Source: Nocardioides sp. T2.26MG-1 (GTDB lineage: Bacteria > Actinomycetota > Actinomycetes > Propionibacteriales > Nocardioidaceae). Taken from it: a stretch of 64,000 bases of DNA. Every line of letters begins with the position of its first letter. The stretch's first letter is position 1. Shown piece by piece: positions 31,843 to 38,800 of the stretch. The stretch covers positions 62,001 through 126,000 of the forward strand of contig NZ_CATNLZ010000034.1 of NCBI RefSeq assembly GCF_950101795.1, written 5' to 3'. The position numbers were made by a program, and so were the translations under genes. Under the pieces are notes generated by a model. It made no database searches and had not been told where the DNA came from. It saw only the letters and a program-made list of their open reading frames with translations.

Positions 31843-33093
31843 ATGGCAGCCACCCCGCTCGTGCACCCGGACCTCGACGGTCCCCGGGCGCTGCTGGCTG
31901 CCCTCGAGACCACCCACACCGCGTTGACCCAGCACGAGGTCGCGCAGTTCCAGCTGGCCGTCGAGTGGGCCACCGCCCACCCCGCCGACGGGCTCGACGA
32001 CGCCGCGACCGTCGAGGGGACCGAGGGTGAGCTCGCGATCGCAGGACCCGGCGCACCCCTGGTCGCGGAGTTCTGCGTCGCGGACTTCGCGCTCGCGGTC
32101 GGGATGTCCACCGACGCCGGCCGCAGCTACCTCGGCGACGCGGTCGAGGTCCGCCACCGCCTCCCCCGGTTGTGGGCCCGCGTGGTCGCCGGCGCGGTGC
32201 CGGTCTGGCGGGCCCGCCGCATCGCCGCCCACACCCGGTCCCTGCCGGCCGAGGGCGCAGACCACGTCGACCGGCACCTGGCCCCCCTCGCGCACCGGCT
32301 GTCCTGGGCCCAGCTGGAGCGGACGGTGGAAGCCGCTCGGGCCACGTTCGACCCGATCGAGGCCGAGCACCGCCGCCTGCTGGCCGCCGACGGCCGGTTC
32401 TGCGACGTCGACACCACCCAGGTCTCCCTCGACGGCACCATGGCGGTGCGCGGTGAGCTCGACCTGGCCGACGCCCTCGACCTCGACCACGCCCTGACCA
32501 CCGGCGCCCAGCAGTTGGCCGACCTGGGCTGCACCGAGCCCCTCGACGTGCGCCGCGCGATGGCCGCCGGTGCCCTGGCCCGCGGCGACCTCATGCTCCA
32601 GCCGGAGACCACCACCGAGCCCGAGCGGCCGCGGCAGAAGCCGGCCCGGCGGGGTCGGGAGCTGGTGATCTACACCCACCTCTCCGAGGGCGCCCTCGCC
32701 GGCGTGGAGAACACCCGCAGCCAGGTCCTGGTCGCCCAGGTGGCCGGCTGGTGCGCCACCGCCACCGGGCCCGTCACCCTCCGACCGGTGCTGGACCTGA
32801 CCGAGCACCTCGAGGTCCCCGGCTACACCACTTCACCACGGCTGCGTGAGCAGGTCCTGCTCACCCATCCGACGTGCGTGTTCCCCGGCTGTTGCCGGCC
32901 ATCCCGGGGCTGCGACCTCGACCATGCGATCGCCTGGGCCGACGGCGGCCCGACCTGCTCATGCAACCTCGTCCCCCTCTGCCGCTTCCACCATCGCCTC
33001 AAGACCCACGGCGGCTGGATCCTCCAACGCACCGGCCACCGGATCTTCACCTGGACCAGCCCCCACGGACGCACCTACACACGACATACCTGA
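31843..33093 (+). CDS. DUF222/13E12-type HNH endonuclease protein
   Basis: 416 residues. The DUF222 helical domain occupies about 1-310, and an HNH nuclease domain follows with CVFPGC, CDLDHAIAWADGGPT, NLVPLCRFHH and KTHGGW. These genes occur in many copies in some actinobacteria (for example the mycobacterial 13E12 family) and often lie beside repeats, suggesting mobility, though how they move is not known. Start ATG 31843 was chosen because the longer frame upstream crosses the repeat cluster. No clear ribosome-binding site. Confidence 0.85.
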   Translation: MAATPLVHPDLDGPRALLAALETTHTALTQHEVAQFQLAVEWATAHPADGLDDAATVEGTEGELAIAGPGAPLVAEFCVADFALAVGMSTDAGRSYLGDAVEVRHRLPRLWARVVAGAVPVWRARRIAAHTRSLPAEGADHVDRHLAPLAHRLSWAQLERTVEAARATFDPIEAEHRRLLAADGRFCDVDTTQVSLDGTMAVRGELDLADALDLDHALTTGAQQLADLGCTEPLDVRRAMAAGALARGDLMLQPETTTEPERPRQKPARRGRELVIYTHLSEGALAGVENTRSQVLVAQVAGWCATATGPVTLRPVLDLTEHLEVPGYTTSPRLREQVLLTHPTCVFPGCCRPSRGCDLDHAIAWADGGPTCSCNLVPLCRFHHRLKTHGGWILQRTGHRIFTWTSPHGRTYTRHT

Positions 33094-33101
33094 CCACCCG
33101 A

Positions 33102-33125
33102 CCCCGCCGACCACGGCCGGCGGGG
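33102..33125 (+). terminator. Hairpin after the DUF222/HNH gene
   Basis: CCCCGCCG (33102-33109) and CGGCGGGG (33118-33125) with an 8-base loop, eight bases after the stop. The rest of the 33094-33315 spacer shows no gene. Confidence 0.6.
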
Positions 33126-33315
33126 CCACATCCATGCCCACGACCTGATGTCGGCGCGGATTCTCGGGCTTCGGCCTTCACCACAGCACGGCGACCACCG
33201 ACCACCCTCAGCCGAGAGCGGGCGACGAGGTCCCACGGCGACCACGGCGGACCGCAACCACACTCCTTCGACAACCAAGGACCGGGTCCTCGCGCGCCCG
33301 TGGCTCACCGCCCGT

Positions 33316-33726
33316 TCAGGACTCCAGCCGGATCCGCAGCAGGTTCTCGAGCGCGACCGACTCTCCGTCGCGCGCTCCCTCTCCGACCACGAGCGGTGGC
33401 GGGACCGGGTCGAGGCGGAGGGTGCGCCAGCGGCCCCAACGCCGCGGCGCCACGACGAGCACGTGGTAGCCGCCCTCGCGGCTGATCCCCACCGACCGGT
33501 CGCGGCGGAGGTACCAGCCGACGAGCCCGGTGCGGTAGCGACCGCCACCCGACCACGGCCGGGCGGTCAGCTCCTCGGTGGGCAGCCCAGCGCGGACCGC
33601 GTCCTCGACGAACCGGTCGACGAGCGCCTGTGCCTGCTCCGACTCTCGGCGCCTGCGGCGGTCCTGGGCCGCGCCGAGCTCACGGGCCCGCGCGGCCCGG
33701 TCCTGGCGATCGGCCCCGTCACTCAT
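33316..33726 (-). CDS. Conserved hypothetical protein with basic helical N-terminus
   Basis: 136 residues starting MSDGADRQDRAARARELGAA. A highly charged helix (about 1-45) precedes a small alpha/beta domain with GRYRTGLVGWYLRRDRSVGI and GYHVLVVAPRRWG. No signal peptide or known motif. It begins 30 bases after the GNAT gene and is probably co-transcribed with it. I do not recognise the family. Confidence 0.55.
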   Translation of the reverse strand: MSDGADRQDRAARARELGAAQDRRRRRESEQAQALVDRFVEDAVRAGLPTEELTARPWSGGGRYRTGLVGWYLRRDRSVGISREGGYHVLVVAPRRWGRWRTLRLDPVPPPLVVGEGARDGESVALENLLRIRLES

Positions 33727-33756
33727 CGCCGCCATCGTCCCACGGCGAGACCGCCG

Positions 33757-34332
33757 TCAGGCGATCGGCCGCTCGCCGGGGACCGGGAGGTCGAGGTCGG
33801 CCTTGCGGAGCCGGTAGACCTGCAGCCGGAGGTCGTAGTACTTGTCGGTCTCCCCCACCCACTCCATGCCGATCCGGCGGGCGGTGGCGATGCCGCGCAC
33901 GTTGCGCGGCCGGACGACGGAGAACAGCTCCTCGGCACCGCACTCGAAGGCGAAGTGCGCGACGGCGTGCGCGGCCTCGGTGGCCAGGCCCCGGTGCCAG
34001 TACGCCGGGGCGAGCTGCCAGCCGACCTCGAGGTCCTCGTGGCCGGGCGGGAGCGCGCGCAAGGTGGCGCTGCCGACGAGCGTGCCGCCGTCACGGAGCT
34101 CGACGGCCCACCGACGCTGCGGTGGCTCGAGCTCCTCGGAGCTCCACCGGGAGAGCAGCTCCTCCATGTGCGCGAGGTCGGCGACCCGCTCCATGGCGGG
34201 GCTCAGCCACCGCGTCACGTCCTCGGCGCCGTAGATCTCCAGCGCCGCCGGGGCGTCCTCCACGGTCCACGGCCGGAGCACGAGCCGCGCCGTCTCGATG
34301 CGGTCCCCCGACACGACCACCTGATGTCCCAT
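33757..34332 (-). CDS. GNAT acetyltransferase of the RimJ/RimL type
   Basis: 191 residues. TARLVLRPWTVEDAPAAL at the start, LEVGWQLAPAYWHRGLATEA (motif A, acetyl-CoA loop) and VVRPRNVRGIATARRIGMEW near the end are the usual three marks of RimJ/RimL-like enzymes. Acetyl acceptor unknown. It follows the ribA gene by 46 bases on the same strand and may be read from that operon, but the relation may be accidental. Confidence 0.85.
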   Translation of the reverse strand: MGHQVVVSGDRIETARLVLRPWTVEDAPAALEIYGAEDVTRWLSPAMERVADLAHMEELLSRWSSEELEPPQRRWAVELRDGGTLVGSATLRALPPGHEDLEVGWQLAPAYWHRGLATEAAHAVAHFAFECGAEELFSVVRPRNVRGIATARRIGMEWVGETDKYYDLRLQVYRLRKADLDLPVPGERPIA

Positions 34333-34378
34333 GCCGGGGACAGCGCTCGGAGCCCGCCGCGCATTCCCCGAGCCCTGC

Positions 34379-34981
34379 CTAGGCGCCGAGATCGAGCGTG
34401 TGGTCGGCGTGCTGCGCCTTGGCCGCGAGGTAGCGGGCGTTGGCGTCGGAGCGGTGTACGGCGGTGGGCACCCGCGCCGCGACCGTGACGCCGCCGAGCG
34501 TGAGCTGCTCGGCCTTGTCGGGGTTGTTGCTGAGCAGCGCGACGCGGGACACGCCGAGCGCGGCCAGCATCTGGGCGGCGACGGAGTAGTCGCGCTCGTC
34601 CTCGGCGTACCCGAGCGCGACGTTGGCCTCGAACGTGTCGAGCCCGGCGTCCTGCAGCGCGTACGCGTCGAGCTTGGGGTAGAGCCCGATGCCGCGGCCC
34701 TCCTGGCGCAGGTAGAGCACGTACCCGCCGACGGCGTCGACCCGCCGGAAGGACTCGTGCAGCTGTGGGCCGCAGTCGCAGCGCTGGCTGCCGAACACGT
34801 CGCCGGTCAGGCACTCGCTGTGCACCCGCACGAGGGGTACGTCGCCGGGCGACCCGAGCCGCAGCGCGAGGTGCTCGCGCGGGTCGGTGAGGCCGTCGAA
34901 CGTGAACACCCGCGCGACGGTCGACCAGCCGTCCGCCAGCCGCAGCGGCACCAGCAGCTCGGTGCGGACCACGGCGGTCAC
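34379..34981 (-). CDS. ribA: GTP cyclohydrolase II, stand-alone (cluster paralogue)
   Basis: 200 residues. HSECLTGDVFGSQRCDCG holds the zinc cysteines C57, C68 and C70; LRQEGRGIGL and KLDAYALQD (Y107, aligned with the E. coli catalytic Tyr) are intact. The predicted reaction opens GTP to formate, pyrophosphate and 2,5-diamino-6-ribosylamino-4(3H)-pyrimidinone 5'-phosphate. It has no DHBP-synthase domain and no other riboflavin gene is nearby except a RibD-type reductase. GTG 34981 overlaps the reductase stop (GTGA). It is the last gene of the six-gene overlapping unit. Confidence 0.92.
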   Translation of the reverse strand: MTAVVRTELLVPLRLADGWSTVARVFTFDGLTDPREHLALRLGSPGDVPLVRVHSECLTGDVFGSQRCDCGPQLHESFRRVDAVGGYVLYLRQEGRGIGLYPKLDAYALQDAGLDTFEANVALGYAEDERDYSVAAQMLAALGVSRVALLSNNPDKAEQLTLGGVTVAARVPTAVHRSDANARYLAAKAQHADHTLDLGA

Positions 34982-35673
34982 GAGGCGTCCTCGAACCGCG
35001 GCGACAGCGCGTAGCGCAGCAGCACCACCTCGCCGATGCGGCGTACGTCGACGAGCCGGGCCGGCCGGTCGGGCTGGAACGGGAACGGGCCGTCGTCGAC
35101 GAACCGCCGCGCCCGCGAGTCGCCGACGAAGAAGGGCGCCACCACGAGGTGCAGCTCGTCTGCGAGGTCCTCGGTGAGGAACTGGGTGTGCATGGTGCCG
35201 CCGCCCTCGACCATCAGCCGGCGCACCCCGCGGTCGTGGAGGTCCTCGCTCATCCGGCGCATCGTGACCCGTGGCCCACCGTCGACGACGGTCGCCGCCG
35301 AGCCGAGGCGCGAGCGCAGGTCGCCGGCGGCGCCGGTGGGGCTGTAGACCAGCTTCTCGGCGTCGCCGGTGGTGAAGAACCGGCCCCGTGGGTCGAGCCG
35401 GCCGCGGCAGGTGACGGTGACCTTCACCGGCGTCGGCGCCAGGCCGCGGGCCACCCGCTCGTCGCGCCGCTCCTGCTTGCGCACCAAGAGCCGGGGGTTG
35501 TCGTTGCGGACGGTCGCGGCGCCGACCAGGATCGCGTCGCACTCCGCGCGGACCGCGTCGACCCGGTCGAGGTCGGCGTCGTTGGAGAGGATCAGCCGCT
35601 CGTCGGCCGCGCTGTCGAGGTAGCCGTCGAGCGACATGCCGCAGCTCAGCAGCGTGTAGGGACGCTCAGCCAC
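34978..35673 (-). CDS. RibD C-terminal-type pyrimidine nucleotide reductase
   Basis: 231 residues, reductase domain only, with no deaminase domain. SCGMSLDGYLD at the N-terminus, VRNDNPRLLVR and LMVEGGGTMHTQFL (NADPH-binding region) match the RibD_C/dihydrofolate-reductase-like fold. Alone, such enzymes reduce the ribosyl chain of a pyrimidine phosphate to ribityl, as in archaea and fungi where reduction comes before deamination. The GTG at 35673 overlaps the upstream gene by eight bases. With RibA it could feed a pathway separate from riboflavin. Confidence 0.85.
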   Translation of the reverse strand: MAERPYTLLSCGMSLDGYLDSAADERLILSNDADLDRVDAVRAECDAILVGAATVRNDNPRLLVRKQERRDERVARGLAPTPVKVTVTCRGRLDPRGRFFTTGDAEKLVYSPTGAAGDLRSRLGSAATVVDGGPRVTMRRMSEDLHDRGVRRLMVEGGGTMHTQFLTEDLADELHLVVAPFFVGDSRARRFVDDGPFPFQPDRPARLVDVRRIGEVVLLRYALSPRFEDAS

Positions 35674-36448
35674 GGGCCACCGCCTCCCTCGCCAGGCCGC
35701 GGGTGACCAGCACGGCACCGGGCAGGGTGGCGACCAGGGCCAGCAGGCCGTAGACCACCGCGACCGTCGCGCCCTGCGCCGCCCCGAGCCCGGCACCCGC
35801 GAAAGCCCACGCGGCCGCACCCTCGCGCGGCCCCCAACCCGCGACGCTGAGCGGGATCGCCGCGGCGAGCAGGACGACGAGGGCAAGCGGCAGCAGCTCG
35901 ACGAGCGAGGCGTCGGTGCCGGCGGCCCGCGCCGCGACCAGGAACACCACGACGTGCCCGGCCGCGGCGAGCACGGACGCCGCGACCACCTGGGGCCAGC
36001 GCACCAGCCCGGCGGTCAGCACGACGCCGACGGCGGCCGCGGCGGCCGGCCACGGCGAGACGAGCAGCAGCACCCCGCCGGTGGCGACCACCTGCACCAC
36101 CTGGCCGACGACCCGCTCGAGCGCGACCGGCTTGAGGCCGTGCCGCACCGCCCGGTGCACGTCGCCGACGACCCCGCCCGGCAGCGTGGCGTTGAGGAAC
36201 TGGGAGCGGTAGTAGGCGCCGACCGCGGGACGCAGCGGTACGTCGACCCCGAGCCGCGCGGCCACCACCCGCCAGCGCCAGGCGCAGCACAGCGTCGTCC
36301 CGGCCGTGATCATCAGCGCCGCGAGCAACGCCACCGGCGAGGTCAGGCGCACGGCGTCGACGAACGGCCCGCCGCCGACCCGCTCCACGACGACGGCCAG
36401 CACCAGCACGCCCCCGGCGACTCGCAGCCACCTCGTCGTCCCGGTCAT
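35666..36448 (-). CDS. LPG-synthase/flippase-like integral membrane protein
   Basis: 260 residues with about seven hydrophobic helices. The RSQFLNATLPGGVVGDVHRA stretch (about 80-100) is the conserved loop of the lysylphosphatidylglycerol-synthase TM domain (UPF0104/AglD-like) family. Members move or modify lipid-linked substrates at the membrane. It overlaps both neighbours by four to eight bases. In this cluster it may flip a glycosylated lipid intermediate. Confidence 0.8.
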   Translation of the reverse strand: MTGTTRWLRVAGGVLVLAVVVERVGGGPFVDAVRLTSPVALLAALMITAGTTLCCAWRWRVVAARLGVDVPLRPAVGAYYRSQFLNATLPGGVVGDVHRAVRHGLKPVALERVVGQVVQVVATGGVLLLVSPWPAAAAAVGVVLTAGLVRWPQVVAASVLAAAGHVVVFLVAARAAGTDASLVELLPLALVVLLAAAIPLSVAGWGPREGAAAWAFAGAGLGAAQGATVAVVYGLLALVATLPGAVLVTRGLAREAVARG

Positions 36449-37365
36449 CGCAGCACATCCAGCGCCGCCGCGACGAGTGCGGTCGTGCGGTCCCAGCCGG
36501 TCAGCGTGTCCCGGCGCCGGCGGGCCGCCTCGCGCAGCCGGGTGCGGTGCCCGCGGTCGGTGAGCCAGCGCCGCAGCTCGCCGGCCAGCGCCACCGGGTC
36601 CTCGGGCGGCACCAGCACTCCCCCGCCGCCGAGCGCCTCGCGCACCCCGCCCACGTCGGCCGCGACGACCGGCAGCCCGCGGGCCAGCGCCTCGGTCACC
36701 ACCATGCCGTAGGTCTCCGCCCGCGACGCGAGCACGAGCAGGTCGGCCTCGGCGTACGTCGCGTCCAGCTCGGCCCGGGTCATCGGCCCGGTGAGCCGGA
36801 CGGTGTCCCCGAGGCCGGCGGCGAAGGCCGGCTCGACGTCGAGCGCACCGACGCCCCGGCAGGTCCACGGCAGGTCGTCCAACCGGGCGAGCGCAGCGGC
36901 CAGCACGTCGTACCCCTTGAGCGGCGTCACCGCGCCCACGCACAGCAGCGCGCCGCCGTCCGGCGAGCCGGGGGCGACCGGCGCCGGGTCGGTGCCCGGC
37001 TCGGCGACGAGCACCCGCGCGGGGTCGAGCCCGTACGCCGCCACCAGCCGCGACCGGGTCCACCGGCTGGTGGCGACCACGCCGGCAGCCGCGCAGAGCA
37101 CGTCCCGCTCCCAGGGGGCGTCCGGCCCGAGCGGCATGTGCACCAGCACGACCAGCCGCAGCCGGTCCGCCTCGGCCACGAGCGCGGGCGTCGTGAGCAG
37201 CCCGTCGACGAGCGTGAGCGACCCGTCCGGGACCGTGCCGGTCGAGGTGTGCTCGACGGCGCCGAGCCCGTCGGCGACCCGCCGGTCGTAGACGTTGCCG
37301 CCGCTCGGCCGGGCCGGGTCGTCGACGCCCACGGGACGCACCAGGTGGACGGTCGCCTGCCTCAC
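36445..37365 (-). CDS. GT4-type glycosyltransferase
   Basis: 306 residues. Two Rossmann-like halves; the C-terminal one has LLCVGAVTPLKGYDVLAAAL, LVLASRAETYGMVVTEALAR (E-x7-E nucleotide-sugar motif) and GLPVVAADVGGVREAL, typical of retaining GT-B enzymes. The N-terminal half is short (RPSGGNVYDRR carries the acceptor Gly-Gly). It transfers a sugar to an unknown acceptor on the cytoplasmic side. Starts and stops overlap by four bases with both neighbours. Confidence 0.88.
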   Translation of the reverse strand: MRQATVHLVRPVGVDDPARPSGGNVYDRRVADGLGAVEHTSTGTVPDGSLTLVDGLLTTPALVAEADRLRLVVLVHMPLGPDAPWERDVLCAAAGVVATSRWTRSRLVAAYGLDPARVLVAEPGTDPAPVAPGSPDGGALLCVGAVTPLKGYDVLAAALARLDDLPWTCRGVGALDVEPAFAAGLGDTVRLTGPMTRAELDATYAEADLLVLASRAETYGMVVTEALARGLPVVAADVGGVREALGGGGVLVPPEDPVALAGELRRWLTDRGHRTRLREAARRRRDTLTGWDRTTALVAAALDVLR

Positions 37366-37745
37366 GACACAGGCCTCTCGTAGCTCGCCGACGCGACGTG
37401 CGACTCGTGCAGCGTGACCCGGAGCCCGGTCACCGGACCCAGCCCGGCCACGCCCCCGGCCAGCCGGTCGGCGACCGCGCGGGCCAGCACCTCGGTCGAG
37501 GTGTTGACGCCGGCGAACTCCGGCTCGTCGTCGAGGTTGCGGTAGGTCAGCCCGCCGAGCACCTTCCGCAGGAGCTCGGTGGCGCGGCCGATGTCGAGCA
37601 GGATGCCGTCCGGGCCGAGCTCGGGGCCCGAGAACGCCGCGTCCACGACGTACGTCGCACCGTGCAGGCGCTGCGCCGGCCCGAACACCTCACCGGTGAA
37701 GCTGTGGGCGATCATCATGTGGTCGCGGACGGTCACGGTGTACAT
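37362..37745 (-). CDS. 6-pyruvoyl-tetrahydropterin-synthase-like protein with missing catalytic residues
   Basis: 127 residues, the size of QueD/PTPS. The fold marks are there: MIAHSF (H14), RLHGATY (H28), NLDDEPEF, STEVLARAVADRL and TLHESHVASASYE (E114). But the HxH zinc pair is HGA (A30 instead of His), and the position of the catalytic Cys four residues before H28 is A24. Zinc binding and the usual Cys chemistry should be altered. It overlaps the dehydrogenase gene by 13 bases and the glycosyltransferase gene by four. Confidence 0.8.
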   Translation of the reverse strand: MYTVTVRDHMMIAHSFTGEVFGPAQRLHGATYVVDAAFSGPELGPDGILLDIGRATELLRKVLGGLTYRNLDDEPEFAGVNTSTEVLARAVADRLAGGVAGLGPVTGLRVTLHESHVASASYERPVS

Positions 37746-38779
37746 GAGGGCTCCCCTGCCGGATCGGCGTCGTAGCGGATCGTGTGGCACAGCCCGGGGA
37801 AGCGGCCGGCCGCGAGCGCGTCCATCACCTCGGGGAGCTCGGCGAAGCCGGACTCGCCGGTGAGCAGCTCGTCGAAGGCCGGGTCGCGCAGCAGCCCCAG
37901 CGCGAGCGCCAGCCGGTCGGCGTGGCTGCGGGTGCCGCGGCGGGCGGCGGCCACGGTGCCGACCTGGCTGGCCCGGATGCCGAGCCGGCCGGAGTGGAAG
38001 GACCCGCCCAGCGCGACCTGGACCGGCCGGTCGCCGTACCAGCTGAGGTCGAGCACGGTACCTTCGGCGCCGAGCAGGTCGAGCGAGACCTGGAGGCCCT
38101 CGGACGTGGCGCTGCAGTGCACGACCGCGTCACGACCGGGCGGTGCGTCGGCGGGCAGCGCGAAGCCGACCCCGAGCGCGGCGGCCACCCGGGCCCGTTC
38201 CGTGTCGACGTCCACGAGCGTGACCTCGGTGGCCGGGATCCGCGCCAGCAGCCGGGCCACGCTGCACCCGACCATGCCGGCGCCGACGACGGCGACCCGG
38301 TCGCCGATCAGCGGACCGAGGTCCCACAGCGCGTTGAGCGCGGTCTCGATCGTGCCGGCGAGCACGGCCCGCCGGGCCGGCACTCCGTCCGGCACGACCG
38401 TAACGGCGGCGGCGGGGACGACGTACGCCGTCTGGTGCGGGTGCAGGCAGAACACGGTGCGGCCGACGAGGTCCTCGGGGCCCTGCTCGACGACGCCCAC
38501 GCTGAGGTAGCCGTACTTCACCGGTCCCGGGAAGTCGCCCTCCTGGTGCGGCGCCCGCATCGCCTCGCGCTGGTCGGCCGGCACCCGCCCGCGGAAGACG
38601 ATCGTCTCGGTCCCGCGGCTGACCCCGGAGTGTAGGGCGCGGACCAGCACCTCGCCGGGGCCGGGCGCCGTGAGCCCGACCGGGCGCAGCGCGCCGCGTC
38701 CGGGGGCCTCCACCCAGAACGCGCACGCCGCCCGCGTCAGGGTGAACCCGGCCGGTGCCGCGTCCGTACGACTGGTCAC
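37733..38779 (-). CDS. Medium-chain dehydrogenase (zinc-alcohol-dehydrogenase fold, BchC-like)
   Basis: 348 residues from a GTG at 38779. GroES-like N-terminal domain with HSGVSRGTET where most zinc enzymes have C-G-S-D, so the catalytic Cys ligand is missing. The Rossmann domain follows with VAVVGAGMVGCSVARLLAR and a later AVVHCSATSEGLQ. The SGxSRGTE form occurs in BchC-type and related dehydrogenases. It likely oxidises or reduces a hydroxyl on the cluster product. It heads the six-gene leftward unit and is 21 bases from the divergent phosphatidyltransferase gene. Confidence 0.8.
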   Translation of the reverse strand: MTSRTDAAPAGFTLTRAACAFWVEAPGRGALRPVGLTAPGPGEVLVRALHSGVSRGTETIVFRGRVPADQREAMRAPHQEGDFPGPVKYGYLSVGVVEQGPEDLVGRTVFCLHPHQTAYVVPAAAVTVVPDGVPARRAVLAGTIETALNALWDLGPLIGDRVAVVGAGMVGCSVARLLARIPATEVTLVDVDTERARVAAALGVGFALPADAPPGRDAVVHCSATSEGLQVSLDLLGAEGTVLDLSWYGDRPVQVALGGSFHSGRLGIRASQVGTVAAARRGTRSHADRLALALGLLRDPAFDELLTGESGFAELPEVMDALAAGRFPGLCHTIRYDADPAGEPSCTP

Positions 38780-38800
38780 ACCCCGACACACGGAGGCAAG

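Noticed and set aside
34333..34378. GGGGAAT-like box upstream of the GNAT gene as a second SigR promoter
   Set aside because: At the right spacing the -10 reads GCT, not GTT; too weak to claim.
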